From positions 56,300,700 to 56,364,699 of the forward strand of contig NC_044562.1 of NCBI RefSeq assembly GCF_007565055.1: a stretch of DNA of 64,000 nt, in the 5' to 3' direction. This document shows, piece after piece, positions 15,031 through 27,960 of this stretch; position 1 is the first letter of the stretch; the number at the start of each line of letters is the position of its first letter. The notes beneath the pieces were generated by a model, which saw nothing but the letters and a program-made list of their open reading frames with translations, was not told the origin of the DNA and made no database searches. Source of the stretch: Rhinopithecus roxellana. Lineage: Eukaryota; Chordata; Mammalia; Primates; Cercopithecidae. The translations under genes and the position numbers were made by a program.

Positions 15031-15949
15031 AACTCTTCTGTTTCTAGCTGACACCCAGCCGATCCCTTGAGCTCAGCCTCCCCCATCCCTGCCCCATGAT
15101 GCGCAAGGCCCCTGTGGTTGAGCCTCCACTCTCCACCAGCTCGCCCATCCCCGAACGGTGCCCAGGGAGAGGGGTGGCCACGGAGAGGCTGTGGCCCATG
15201 CCATACTGACCAGGATCACCCACGGCCCCACTGTGACAGCACTGCACCCACACATGTCGCTTTTTGTTGTGAATTTTAAAGTAGGGATGCAATGGGGATA
15301 GGTATTTTGTTAAATGAGTGCTATTTTGTGTTACTTGGGATATAGAACAAATATGTTACGAAGTCCTATTCTTACTTCTCCTGTAACTCAGTATACTATA
15401 AACTAATTACGTTATCAAAGTTAGTGTAATGGTTTGAAAATTGTATTTATTTTTAATACTTCTCCATATACATTGTGTATTATTATGCACGAAATTAGAT
15501 CATGTGAATGTGACAAGGAGTATATGCTACGTCTCTTGAACAAAAATTCATCAGAAACAGCCGTCAATTGCATATTTTCTTTGCAGTTCCATCAGTTCTG
15601 TTATCATTCTGGTAACTGAAGCAAAGTTTGCCAAATGTTGGGCAGTGACTCGACATTAAGACTGTAAATATCTGTACCATCAAGACATTCCTCTGGTTTA
15701 TATTTTAGCACATTAATTCATTTTGGGACACATACAATGTTGTAAAGCTCCATGTTTAAGGCAAGATTAAAATGATGACATGCAGCGGTCACTGAGTTTC
15801 CAAGACTCTGTTTCCTGGATCGTTGGTTTTGCAGATTACTGGCTCCTTCTGTCCTTCCACCCGACGCCCCTGGTTCCCTGGGTCACACCCTGCCCATCAT
15901 AGATACCACTGCTGTGCCTGTCCCCAGGGCTGCCAGTCATGACACAGGG

Positions 15950-16350
15950 ACAGGAGTGTGAGCATGTGTGTGTCCATGGGTAGCCATGAGTGTGCACATG
16001 TGAGTGCACGTGATATTTTGTAACTGGGCATGAGTGTGTGTACCTGAATATGTATGTAACTGCATGTGAATGTGTTATTGTGTGGACACGTGTGAGGGTG
16101 TCATGTGTGTGACTGTGTGGATGTGTGCATGCATATGCACATGGCCGTGTGTCTGCGTGTGAGCCCTCGTGTGTGAGAGCACACCTGTGGGTGTGCATGC
16201 ATGTGCACATGACCGTGTGTCTGTGTGTCAGCACATGTGGTGTGTGAGAGCGCACCTGTGGGTGTGCATGCATGTGCACATGGCCGTGTGTCTGCATGTG
16301 AGCACGTGTGTGAGAGAACACCTGTGGGTGTGCATACATGCGAGAGTGTC
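15950..16350. repeat. GT-rich minisatellite
   Basis: Units of about 60-80 bp centred on CACCTGTGGGTGTGCATGCA and CACATGGCCGTGTGTCTG form alternating purine-pyrimidine sequence. The open frames across it are by-products of the repeat. Confidence 0.85.
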
Positions 16351-17046
16351 TGAGCATGGGAGTCAGCAGCACCCATCTTCTCGTGGGCCTCTCTGAAGCC
16401 CTGCTCCTGTCTGAGCCCCTCCTTCACTCCAGGGTGTCTCCTGTTGCCCATGGCTCCACCACTCTCCTGTCTTTGGAGTTGGTGTTTGTCCTCACTGCCT
16501 GAGGCCCCTGCTCCAGGTCAGACCCCGTGTGTGATGGTGTGTGTGACTACAGCCTCCCCTTCACTGAGTTGGAAACACTCCCTGGGCTGTCTTGGAGGTG
16601 CTGGGGGTCAGTGGCCCCCTACATGGAGTGTCCTGAGGCTGGGCCTCTGGCTCCTCTGTCCCATGTGGATCCTCAGGGCCACCTGGGGGACCTGGGCCCT
16701 ATCTGTGAAGCCAGCTCTGGACCCACAGCCCCACTTTAAATAACTAATTTCAAACCCGTCTTGTGTTTGAAATTAATGTTTGCAAACTGCTAGTCCAGCT
16801 GTGTCTTTTAAATATTCCTGCTGTGCAGAGCGTGCAAATTTGAAAATTCTGTGACCTCACTCGGTGTGTGAATTCCTTCCAAATAATGTTTCCTGGCATC
16901 GTGGATGTTCACTGACTTTTCTTCCTTTAATCAGAAATATTATTAAGGCCTCCCCCACTCGCTGCTGCACCTGGCTGGATGGTTGGGGCTAAATACTTTC
17001 CCCTCAGAAAACTGTTGAATTCCTAGGTGTTTAAGATGTGTGCCCC

Positions 17047-17089
17047 GGCTACTGCACTCCAGCTTGGGAGACAGAGTGAGACTCTGTCT

Positions 17090-17120
<31 letters not shown>
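17047..17120 (+). mobile_element. Severely 5'-truncated Alu with target-site duplication
   Basis: Only the last ~44 bases of an Alu (GCTACTGCACTCCAGCTTGG through CTGTCTC) plus about 30 A's are present. AGATGTGTGCCC flanks both ends (17034-17045 and 17121-17132) without mismatch. It is therefore a complete insertion event of a truncated product, not a decayed full Alu. Confidence 0.93.
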
Positions 17121-17123
<3 letters not shown>

Positions 17124-17515
17124 TGTGTGCCCAATGGGAGTCAAGGTTAAAGTGTGTCCTTGCTGTGTAGACATCAGGGTCTCAGAGAGTGAAAGATCAC
17201 AGCTAGCTAACATTACACGCTATGCACGCCTCACCCAGCACCTGCCCACTGCCTGCCGAGTTCTAGGCGTTGGAAGTTAAAATGGAATTACTGCCTGATG
17301 GTTAGCAAGGTGCTCCCAGATGTGGTCTTTGGATAGATCACGCATGTCATTTTCCACCTGTTCTTCTCAGTGACGAGGGATGTGTGGCAGCCAACGGCGA
17401 GCATCACAGACTCACCGACCTTGTCCCAGAGTGGGTGGAGAATTCAACCAGAAAGGCCGAGCCCCCCATCCTGTGCCCAGGTCCCCCAGTGGGTGCCACT
17501 GCATGGCCAAGCGGC

Positions 17516-17757
17516 CTTGAGAGACTCGAGCACCTGCGCAGTGCTCCTGCTTCCTCCAGGTACCACTCCAGACAGAGTGGCCAGGTGTAAAATGTGCCCC
17601 GTGAGAGACTCAAGTACCCGCACAATGCACCTGCTTCCTCCAGACGAACAGCCAGGTGTAAAATGTGCCTTGAGAGATTCAAGCACCCACACACAGTGCT
17701 CCTGCTTCCTCCAGATATCACTGCAGACAGAGCGGCCGGGTGTAAAACGTGCCCCTG
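17516..17757. repeat. Three diverged ~70-85-bp tandem units
   Basis: Units begin at about 17516, 17600 and 17669 with TGAGAGACTC(A/G)AG. Each contains CTGCTTCCTCCAG and CCAGGTGTAAAATGTGCC. Length differences come from an internal deletion in the middle unit. Confidence 0.8.
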
Positions 17758-18534
17758 GGCATCTCCAGTGACGAGGAACAGCCCACAAGGCCAGGATTCA
17801 TGCGCCTCCTCAGCAAAACTATAAATACATGGACTTTGCCTTTCTATAAATTGAGTCCAGATGCTTCCTGACAAAGAAAAGAGAAAGAACACTTTTTATT
17901 GAATAGTATTTTTGTATGTCTGAGTTACATATTTACAGCCCAGAACCACCAGCTGGTCACTGGGAGGTGGTTCACTGACCAGCCCTTGATGGGCAAGTGA
18001 TGTTTAGATTTCAGTATTTTAAATATGCTATTCCGCTCATTTAATTTTTAAAATGCATTTGAATATTATTTACAAAAACACCCAGATCTATTTGAGGGAT
18101 ATTGTGTCCTTTGTCTCTAAATATGGCGAATGCACTGTTGCAGAAGCTAGATGCAGCTGGCCGTGTGGGGCTGCCTGGTCCGCCTGGCCCCTGAGCTCCC
18201 AACAGTCGGAGAGTGGGATCCTGAGACCTCGAAGGTGAATTCCACCTGTGCCCCTGGTCTCAGTGGGTCTTTGTGGACCCAAGGCGACATTTTCCAGACT
18301 CAACTTGGCTCGAGTCAGCAATTGATCATTGCTGTTTGAACCGGATTTGAACCATCCTCATCAATTCCATAAAAGGAAAAACAACAGTCTCTTAAACTAT
18401 TTGTGGATTGAGCAAACGCCTGTACAGCTGGTTGGCTCTCTGTCCTGATGGGCTGTTTTTAAGCACATCGCCTTTTTCCTCTAAAATCTCCAAACATCTG
18501 GCCTGCTGATACTGATGATCGGTTTCAGGGACCC

Positions 18535-18654
18535 CGAGTCCCTCAGACACAGAGGCACTGTCCCTTCCACATCAGGGCCAGTGGCAGGGCACCTCGAGTC
18601 CCTCAGACACGGAGGCACTGTCCCTTCCATGTCAGGGCCAGTTGCGGGACACCA
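18535..18654. repeat. 60-bp tandem duplication
   Basis: CGAGTCCCTCAGACAC...GGAGGCACTGTCCCTTCC occurs twice, 60 bp apart, with a few substitutions. Confidence 0.85.
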
Positions 18655-19389
18655 GGGCCCAGCCTCTTGCCCCATCTGCAGGACGTCTTTGCTTTTGGGT
18701 GAGCTGAGGAAATCTGACAGACAGGCCCGTGTGGCCCTGTCCACTCAAAGCTGAGAGTATCTCCTGCAGCCAAGTGCACCCCTGGAGTCTTCGGGGACAG
18801 CAATTCTGGTTTCCGTCACCAAAAAGATGGTTTCCTATCTGGGGCTGTACGTATGGGGAATCACAGGGTTTGCTGTCAGGCCTGACTGTGCCCAACACTG
18901 TGGCTGAAGCTCACCTGTGCCATTTTAATAGAGGCATCAAAACTTCAACATGGAATCCCATCGGTGATGGTACCAAAGCTTGTTTCCAAATTCTAATCTG
19001 GGCGAGCCTTTGGGGGTTCCATTTCGGAGGCATCATGAATAGCGCTGCATTGGGCATTCTTTGTCTTTGGTGGACTTAGGTTTTGTTTCTGTGGAGTGCA
19101 GGTCCAGGAGCGGGCTCGTTAGAGGAGAAGGGGATTAGTTCGACCAGTTACAGCCCAGGAGCTCCCAGTGGCTGCTCACTGAACTCTCTGGCCCGTGCCA
19201 CAAGGGTTTCCGTTCCTCCACATCGTGCTGATGTGTTCAGTTCTGGAATTTACATTAGGACGTCGTGCATCTCACTCCCAACAAATGTCTTTAGGTTTTT
19301 TTTATTCCAGTTTAACTTGTTCTATGGCATATTTAGAGCCAAGAAGAGATATGACTTTTTTATTCCCATAGGCCGAGTGGTGACTCACA

Positions 19390-19850
19390 TTAAACACACA
19401 CACACAACACAGAAATACTGCACACCACATTGACACACACACAACACAGAAATACTGCACACCACATTGCACTGGACATTTATACACAAAACACACAATA
19501 CGCACACACACCACACACATGCACCATACCACACACATTTATACACACACAATACACAGGCACCACACACCACACCACACACTTATATACACACCACATA
19601 ACACACACATGTACATAGACATACACACAACACACACATATACACAGACACAGCACATACACACCCACATATACACAGCACACACACACCATACCACATA
19701 CATTTATACACACACCACACACACACAAACACATATACACAGAGACACAGTACACACACCATACCACACACATTCTATACACACACACCACAAAAAACAC
19801 ACACACACACACCACACACACACCACATCACACACACAGGTAGAAATTTA
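19390..19850. repeat. CA-rich complex repeat
   Basis: The tract is made of ACACACACACC, CATTTATACACACAC and CACCATACCACACAC variants. The minus-strand ORF and the plus-strand ORF here reflect absence of stops in the repeat. Confidence 0.9.
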
Positions 19851-20439
19851 AGAAGAAAAAAAATTTTGTAATGAAATGTTCGTTTTTGTCAGTCTAGAAA
19901 ACACATTCTCGAATTTACTTTTGTGTGTAATCTGTGTGTTTTACACAGGTCTTCTGACCAAGGTGCACTCCAGATTGAATAGGTCAGCAGTGGAACAATC
20001 TATGTTCAGAGAGCTTCCACTTAAAAATCTTATTTGACCTATTTAAATACTAACTTTTGGTTTAATTTTCTTGAGAAACTCGGAAAACATCACATTTTTA
20101 TTTTTATGTGATAGTTTTCCCCAGGTTGAATTTCGTTTTTATGGACTCAACAAAAAATAGATCTCATTCTGAAGGGAAAAGTTTTTCCCCAAAACTAGAA
20201 CCTAAGTGATGTTTTAAGATCATCACCTGGAAATTCTGAAGTTGGAATCTTTTAAAAACATTTTTAAAACATTTTACCCACCCTAATTCAATAATTGACT
20301 TATTTGATAATTCTTTTCTCTGATTAGATTCTGTTGCCTTTGCCTCATGGAAGCAAGCTGTGGTTGGTAAAAGGAGCTGATTCTAGATCTGTACGAAGCG
20401 AATATGTGGGGCCAGGTTCACTGTGGGCCCACTACAGAT

Positions 20440-21030
20440 ATGTACACATGTGCAGGCACACCTACATGCACACACACATAAGCACATGCACACACGTATA
20501 TGCCAGGCTCACACACACGTACAGACATGCACACACACAAAGCACACACCTATGTGCCATGCTCACACACACGTACAGACATGCACACACAATATGTGTC
20601 AGGCTCACACGTACAGACATGCACACACACATAAGCACATGCACACACGTATGTGCCAGGCTCACACACACGTACAGACATGCACACACACAAAGCACAC
20701 ACATATGTGCCACACACACACATATAGACATGCACACACACACAATGTGTCAGGCTCACACACACGTACAGGCATGCACACACACTTAAGCACATGCACA
20801 CACATATGTGCCAGGCTCACACACATACAGACAAGCACACACCTATGTGCCACACTCACGCACGTACAGACATGCACACGCACACAATATGTGCCAGGCT
20901 CACACACAGACATGCACACACAAGCACACACCTATGTGCCATGCTCACATGCACATACACACATACACATCACATGTGCATATGTGTACATCACAAGACA
21001 CGCATGCACACATACATATGTACAATTAAA
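20440..21030. repeat. CA-rich minisatellite, ~60-bp units
   Basis: Units contain ATGTGCCAGGCTCACACACA, CGTACAGACATGCACAC and AAGCACACACCTATG. About nine units are present with variable CA lengths. The plus strand stays open for 277 codons (20423-21256) only because the units lack stops. Confidence 0.9.
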
Positions 21031-22295
21031 TGGCACCAAAAATGGAAACTTATTTTCAATGATTGAAAAACTGTTTTTGGAGCCTTGTGCTGATGAAATT
21101 GTAGTGTCAGAGAGGCGATCCCAGGGAGCAGGAGTGAGCACAGAGAGGAGAGGCTCCCGCAGAGGCCTGGGAAGCCGTCAGAAGGCTGTACTATCGATCT
21201 ATGAAGTGTCAGCTGTGGCCCTGGGGCCGGCCCTCTGGGACCTGCTGGGAGCATGAGCATTGCCTGTGAGAATGGTCTGCTGAGATCACAGGAGAGAAGG
21301 CTCTTTCAGCACCTTGGGGTAGGGATGCTGGGGTGACGAGTGCCCTGCACTCTGGGCTGGGTGTCTGCTATGCAAGCCCACCGTTGCCACAGCCATGCCG
21401 GGTGACAGGTCACCCACACACAGTGGCTTACGAGACGGGCGTCTGCCGTCATACCAGGGGTGAAGTTCTGCTGATGGGGGACAGAGGAGCAGGCATGAAC
21501 ACGGGGTGGGGGTTCCACCGAACAGGCAGGATCTGGGAGGGTCCCAGGAGGCAGGAAGGGGTGGAGCCACAGGAATTGTGTCCATGCTGCTCACACAGAT
21601 GAGGGCCCTGAGGGCTCAGCGGGACAGGGTGGCCACAGTGGGGTCCGTCCAGCCTCAGCAGCTGTTCAGAACCAACATCACCTGAGCAGGGCAGAGACAG
21701 ACCCGTGAGAGCATTTAGATGAAAAGCACGTGGGCGTGATGTCGAGTCGGCCTCACTGCGGCATCCCCCAGGTGGAAGTTTGGTTAGCTGAGGCTGCAGG
21801 TTCTCTCCTCATTCTTTCTATTTAGACAGTGCAATGGTGGCAGATGATGCTGCCTGATAAACTGGTGGGAAAAGTGTCTGGCTGTGCCTGGGAGTGTGAT
21901 GCTCACTGCACTGTCCGGGCCTCGGCTGCGCCCCCACCTCCCGGCATCCGCTCACACATGGACACAAACTTCCCCACACACAGGAGGCCAGTCGCCCACT
22001 CTCAACTGCTCCCACTTCTCTTCAGATCATTCGTTCACTCCCCATCCTGTATTATTTTTAAGGATTTTCTATTTGATATTCTGTGTAACAGCAATACTGC
22101 AAATCTATTTGATATTCTGTGCAACAGCAATACTGAAAATCATGTTACCTGACACTGTATTTAATATTTATTTATGGCCAGCAAAGTGACATCTCAGTCT
22201 GTCTTATCTCTTTTCATATTAAGCAGTAAGTGTACGGGAACTGGAAAGCTGGATGATTTTGTAAGTCAGTTTGAAAAGTCCGCTTGCAACTCTAT

Positions 22296-22471
22296 GGAAA
22301 TAACACAATAGGACGTATGCCTGTGCACTCTAACTCTCCGGAAATAACACAATAGCATGTATTCCTGTGCAGTCTAACTCTCTGAAAATAACACGATAGC
22401 ATGCATTCCAGTGCACTATAGCTCTATGGAAATAACACGATAGCACGTATTCCTGTGCACTATAACTAACT
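22296..22471. repeat. 44-bp minisatellite, four copies
   Basis: Copies start at 22296, 22340, 22384 and 22428 with GGAAATAACAC(A/G)ATAG and include TATTCCTGTGCACT. The spacing is exactly 44 bp. Confidence 0.93.
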
Positions 22472-23646
22472 TCGAACACAAGTTACCGTATGAAAATCCC
22501 AAAACACCTGCTGGTTCTTCCTGATCCAGCAAGTCCTGGTTCAGGGAAAACAGCTCCATGTACTGGAGCCTCATTTGGAGCCGATGAGGCCTCTGGAGAG
22601 CCTCACCCCAGCCCTGCCAGCATCACCACTGAGCAGGCACGGTACCTGGACTACCGAAGGCTGCCCCCGTCCCATCGAGCCCACAGCTTCAGGGTGGTGG
22701 GGACATGGTGAACTCGGAATTCCAGGAGCCAGGGCCCATGGCTGCCCTTCTTTGGCTGTGCAGTGAGGTCCTTGGTCAGAAGCAATGCCGTGTGGACCCC
22801 ATGGTGGGGTGGGGCTTTCTGAGTCAGGGATGGCAGTTTTGGCCCCAGTGTGGCACACAGGGAAGGCAAATCCATGCCCCAGAGTCTGTTCCAGTCAGGA
22901 CAGAAAAGCTCCCCAGGGAGCTGCTGCTCCCTGATGGAAGCCGTGGTTGTGACCACCTGCCCCAGGCAGCTGGCCGACCCCAGGGGAATGGTGCCACCTT
23001 GGGGGTCTGTGCTGGCCTCTGCTGCCAGCTGATGGCACTCGGCGGTGGCGGTAACCAGTCAGCCTTGGTGGGTGGAGTCCACGGTGCTGAGTCCAGGGTC
23101 ACTGCCCGAAGTTCTGACCACTGGGTAGATTTCGCCTCCCCACTGCCCTCAGGGATGTCCTGGGCAGGGGCTGTGGTGCTGCCATCCCCCACTTCTGGGC
23201 GATGCCTGCACATGGCATAGAACCTTCTGGAAAACTGGCCTGAATCTACTTGTCTTCCGTCAACTGATCTAGGGAATTCTCCATGAGGCCACAGGTACAG
23301 GAGAGAGACAGCCGCGTGGCAGGAGTGGGGACCAAGGATGTTACTTCCTCACTCGTGCCTTCAGGGCTTACACCAGGACCATGTACACACCACATCCATT
23401 TGGTGACGGAGAGCAGCTGTGCCTGCCGGACTCTATGGCATTGGGCATAAGATAAACCCGGCTCATGTGGCAGCTCAGGGCCCATGGTTACATGTGCAGC
23501 TTCTACCAGGGCCCAACAGGAGGCCAAGTTCACACAGGAACAACATGATTGCAGGGTTCATGAACACAGCACCAGTCTCCGCCATTTAGGGCCTAAGTAG
23601 TGTCCCCCAGTAAAGCTTTATAATTTTGTCTGCTTTATCTTGAATA

Positions 23647-23977
23647 CAGTAGTCTCCCCTATCAGTGGAGGAAGGCTGGCAAGATACCCAGTGGGTGCCT
23701 GAGGCGGTGACTAGCACCAACCCCCACTAGGCTCCAACTTTTCCTGCACACACACTGACAGCAATGTTTACATATAGATTAGGCACAGCGAGAAATTACA
23801 AACAGATAATAAAACAGAACAATTTTAACTACATACTGTAGTAAAATTTAAGTGCACGTGGTCTCCCTTTTTCTCATAATCTCTCACTATACTGTACTGA
23901 GCTGTTTGCAGGGCAAGGTTGACCACAGGGAACTGAAACCTGGGAAGGAGAAACCTTGGGTAATGGGGAGACTACGG
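23647..23977 (+). mobile_element. Tigger/MER2-class DNA transposon remnant
   Basis: The left end CAGTAGTCTCCCCTATCAG after a TA dinucleotide and the right end GGGGAGACTACGG are inverted relative to each other. Internal text (CCCAGTGGGTGCCTGA, ATTAGGCACAG, GAACAATTTTAACTACATA) matches the Tigger/MER2 group as I recall it. It is non-autonomous, with no transposase ORF. Confidence 0.75.
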
Positions 23978-24339
23978 CGTCTTGAGAGCCGTGTTCTCGT
24001 GGACTCTGTGTTTTTACTTTGGCTGTACATGACTATTTAAAATTATATTTTTAACCATTTAGGGGTCTAGGGATGTGGTCAATATTGGAATGCTCATTAT
24101 CGAGCCCACTTCTTCATGAAATCTTTTTGTTTCTAAAAATTTGACTTTATTATTAGTTCTTCTTTAAGTGATGGACGTTCCCATCACCTTCCGTGTCTTG
24201 AACCTTCCTTTCCTTTCTTGTCATCTACAACTTAATTCCTCCATGGCTCAGTGGGAGCGCCAGGGCAGGCCTCCCTTTCCAACCCCAGCTCATCTTCCCC
24301 ATGAAGGCCCGTGTCATCTATGGGGTTGGTAAGCGTGTT

Positions 24340-24890
24340 ACATGTGAGCGCGTGCTAGAATGTGTGTGTCATGTTACCGTGTCGTGTGAGCATGTCATGT
24401 GTGAGTGTGTCTGGTATGCATGGTGCTATAGTGTGTCATGAGTGCATCATGTATGAGCGTGTCATGTGTGAGCATGTCATGTGTGAGTGTGTCCGGTATG
24501 CATGTGTGCTATAGTGTGTCATGAGTGCATCATGTATGAGCGTGTCATGTGTGAGCGTGTCATGTGTGAGCATGTCATGTGAGCATGTCGTGTGTGTCCG
24601 GCATGTGTGTGCTATAGTGTGTCATGAGTGCATCATGTATGAGTGCGTCATGTATGAGCGTGTCATGTGTGAGCGTGTCGTGTGAGCGTGTTGTGAGCAT
24701 GTCATGTGAGCGTGTCATATGTGAGCGTGTCGTGTGTGTCCGGCATGTGTGTGTGCTATAGTGTGTCATGAGTGCATCATGTATGAGCGTGTCATGTGTG
24801 AGCGTGTCGTGTGAGCGTGTCATGTGAGCGTGTCGTGTGAGCGTGTCATATGTGAGCGTGTCATGTGTGAGCGTGTCACGCATGAGCCTG
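24340..24890. repeat. GT-rich minisatellite upstream of exon 24933
   Basis: Repeats of GAGCGTGTCATGTGT, GTGTGTCCGGCATGTGTG and CTATAGTGTGTCATGAGTGC form a higher-order pattern about 130 bp long, three to four times. The array ends roughly 40 bases before the exon acceptor. In sense RNA it is a long GU-rich tract. Confidence 0.92.
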
Positions 24891-24898
24891 TGCCATAA

Positions 24899-25126
<228 letters not shown>

Positions 25127-25793
25127 TAAGTAAATTACTCAAGGCGCAGAGAATAAAATTCTGAGTATTATATTCAAACAGGTTTGCAGGCATGTTTCTG
25201 TTAGAAATGTACAGCATGTAAATGTTCTATCCATAGATCAAGATTGGCAGAGCGGGTTTCTCTGTGTACTGGTCTGTGGAGGGGACTGGGCAGGACAGGG
25301 CATGGGTGGCATGTGCCTAAGCATTGAGTATACCCAGTTCCATATGAAAATGTGCACAGGAAATGGCATATACCAGGTTCTATTTATCTTGGAAAACGTA
25401 TTTTTCTATCACAACTATTCAATTTTTTGGGTACACAAGCCGCATTGAGTTATTCTTCTTCAAGTCGAACAGAACTGGAAGCCGCGTCATTTCCATCACA
25501 GCTGTGGCCAATTCCACGAAACTCTGAGGGTTTAAAACAACTGAGATTCATTCCCTTGCAGTTCCGGGGGTCAAAGTCTGCAGTGGCGCTCACAGCACTA
25601 AGGTCAAGGTGTGGGCAGGGCTGGGTCCTTCTGGAGGCACCCGGAAGCATCTGTTTCCTCCTTCTCATGCCTGGAGGCACCTGTTCCTTGGCTTATGGTC
25701 CCTTCCCCAGCTTCAAACCAGCAATGGCCACGGAGTTTTCTCTCCATCCATCCAGCCCTGGTTCTTCTATCTTCCTCTTTCCCATTTAAACAT

Positions 25794-26100
25794 GTCTGGG
25801 TCAGATGATACTACCTCCTTCCCCCTGGATACCAGGATGGCATCCGGGTCAGATGACACTGCTCCCCACTCCCCCCTGGATACCAGGATAGTGTCCTGGT
25901 CAGACGACACTGCCCCCTGCCCCTGGATACCAGGATAGCGTCCTGGTCAGATGATGCTGCCCCCCACCTCCTGGATACCAGGATAGCATCCTGGTCAGAC
26001 AACACTGCCCCCCACCCCTGGATACCAGGATAGCGTCCTGGTCAGATGACGCTGCCCCCCCCCCCAAGATACCAGGATAGTGTCCTGGTCAGATGATTGG
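25794..26100. repeat. 46-50-bp minisatellite, about six copies
   Basis: The unit is GATACCAGGATAG(C/T)(G/A)TCC followed by TGGTCAGATGA and a C-rich spacer of variable length. Confidence 0.93.
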
Positions 26101-26559
26101 CAGCTTTCATGCCTTGCTGCCACACAAGATAGCACCAACCTAGCTTCTGGGGGCAGATGTGGCATCTTCCGTGGGCTAATGCTCTGCCCCCCACCAAGAG
26201 CTAGAAGAGTGGTCTTAAAAAATGCTTGCCAATTAAAAGCAAAGCAAAATTAATCCTTTCTCTCTGTCGAGAATGCAAATGTGAAACTGCGTTTGTGGCC
26301 CTCTGGGCTCATTTTATTCCCATAGTCAAGGCTTCTTCTCTGGGAGTGTGCTGAGCGGTGTGTGCCCCTGCTTAAAGACAAATGCACAAAACTGAGCCCC
26401 AAGTTGCTCTGGAGAAAGGAAGGGGTATAAAACTTACAAAGATAGGGACGAGAGTGCTGCAATTCTTGCAATGTAGTGCAAGAGAGAACATCTGTGCACA
26501 GATTCCAGGGAGATCCAGCTGGCCCAGTGCTGCTCACATGGGGGGTGCCTGTGCAACGT

Positions 26560-26790
26560 GGGCCAAGAGGGGAGGACCCAGGACCTTAAGGCCATGTGGG
26601 GAGGACCCCAGTGCCGTGTGGGAAGGAATTTCAGGCCGCACGGGGAAGGACCCTAGGGCTTCATGGGGAGGACCCTCAGGCCATGTAGGGGGGACCCCAG
26701 GACCCTAAGGCCACATGGGGACGATCCCAGGGCTGTGTGGGGAGGAACCTCAGGCCATGTGGGGAGGACTCCAGGGCCACAATCCACGCT
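26560..26790. repeat. GGGGAGGACCC-type minisatellite
   Basis: Irregular units of about 22-35 bp contain GGGGAGGACCCCAG, GGCC and ATGTGG. The sense strand is G-rich. Confidence 0.8.
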
Positions 26791-27289
26791 CACTCTCCAG
26801 TTTCCTTCTCATCTGTGTGGAGCTGGTGCTCAACACTGGACCACATTTACTACAGTGAACATTGGGTGACACAAAAATACATAATTTGTATGCAATGTTT
26901 TGATATTTTACATTTTAATATAGGCAGACTGGTAGATAAATGATGATGTTTCCAAAGTGCTTATTACTGCATAGATGTGCACACATGTGATGACACCTTG
27001 TCATTTTGTATTTTAAATTACAATTTAAAAATTATTTCACTATATAAGGGGTATTTGGTGAAGAGGTGGCATGAGCTGGGTGAACACAGAGGTCTCTGGC
27101 ATTTGTGTTGGATACCAGGTAGGAACGGGAGTCCTGGGTTCCTGTGGGAAGTATCTCGCCGCGGGTCATGGCTGTGCACTGGGGTTGGCCTCCCACTGTG
27201 ACTACCTCGTGGGACAAGCAGTCAGGGATCCCACGGCTTCCACTGCACAGAAGATTCTAAGCAGAAACAGGGGCCTCCCTGAACTTGGG

Positions 27290-27530
27290 CTGACACAGCA
27301 GCAGGGGCCTCCCTAGGCTCAGGTAGGGACCCCAGCAGGTAAACTCGGGCTGGGACCCCAGTAGGGGCCTCCCTGGACTCGGGCTGGGACCCCAGCAGGG
27401 GCCTCCCTGGAATCGGGCCAGGACATCAGCAGGGGGCCTCCCTGGACTTGGGCCGGGACCAGCAGGTAGACTTGGGCCAGGACCTCAACGGGTAGACTCA
27501 GGCTGGGACCCCAGCAGGGGCCTCCATGGA
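27290..27530. repeat. ~36-bp minisatellite
   Basis: CAGCAGGGGCCTCCCTGGAC followed by TCGGGCTGGGACC recurs about seven times with some partial units. Confidence 0.88.
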
Positions 27531-27779
27531 CTCCCACTCTCCTGGGGCTCTGCTTCCCCTCCACTCACAGGTGTCCCAGCCTCAGCTCATCATGGGCCCC
27601 ATCTGACGTTTCTTCCTGGGGTGCTGCCCCCACAGGACTGGGCCCCTTAAATGAGAGCATCCAGGGAGGCCAAGCTCCAGTATGAGCCCCACACCCAGGA
27701 CCCCTTGCCCTGCAGCAGTGCTCCCCAACCCTCCCCCATCCCCCACACCCTTGCTGTTGCTTCCTCACCACTCCCTCTG

Positions 27780-27960
27780 GCAGCCCTGGCAGCCCCGCCT
27801 TCACACCTGAGCTCACCCCACCTTCACACCTGAGCTCCTGCCGCCTTCACACCTGAGCCTGCCCTGCCTTCACACCTGAGCACCTGCTGCCTTCACACCT
27901 GAGCCCGGCCTACACTCACACCTGAGCCCACCTCACCTTCACACCTGAGCCTGCCCCACA
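27780..27960. repeat. ~27-bp minisatellite
   Basis: The core CCTTCACACCTGAGC recurs about seven times with GC-rich spacers. Confidence 0.88.

Noticed and set aside
15836..16372. A 178-codon minus-strand frame
   Set aside because: Most of it is the GT-rich minisatellite read on the other strand (His/Thr/Cys periodicity).
17370..17771. A 133-codon frame with Cys/Arg-rich repeats
   Set aside because: It follows the three ~70-85-bp tandem units and has no known domain.
20423..21256. A 277-codon open frame rich in His/Thr/Cys
   Set aside because: It is translated CA-rich minisatellite followed by unrelated sequence; no start context or conserved domain.
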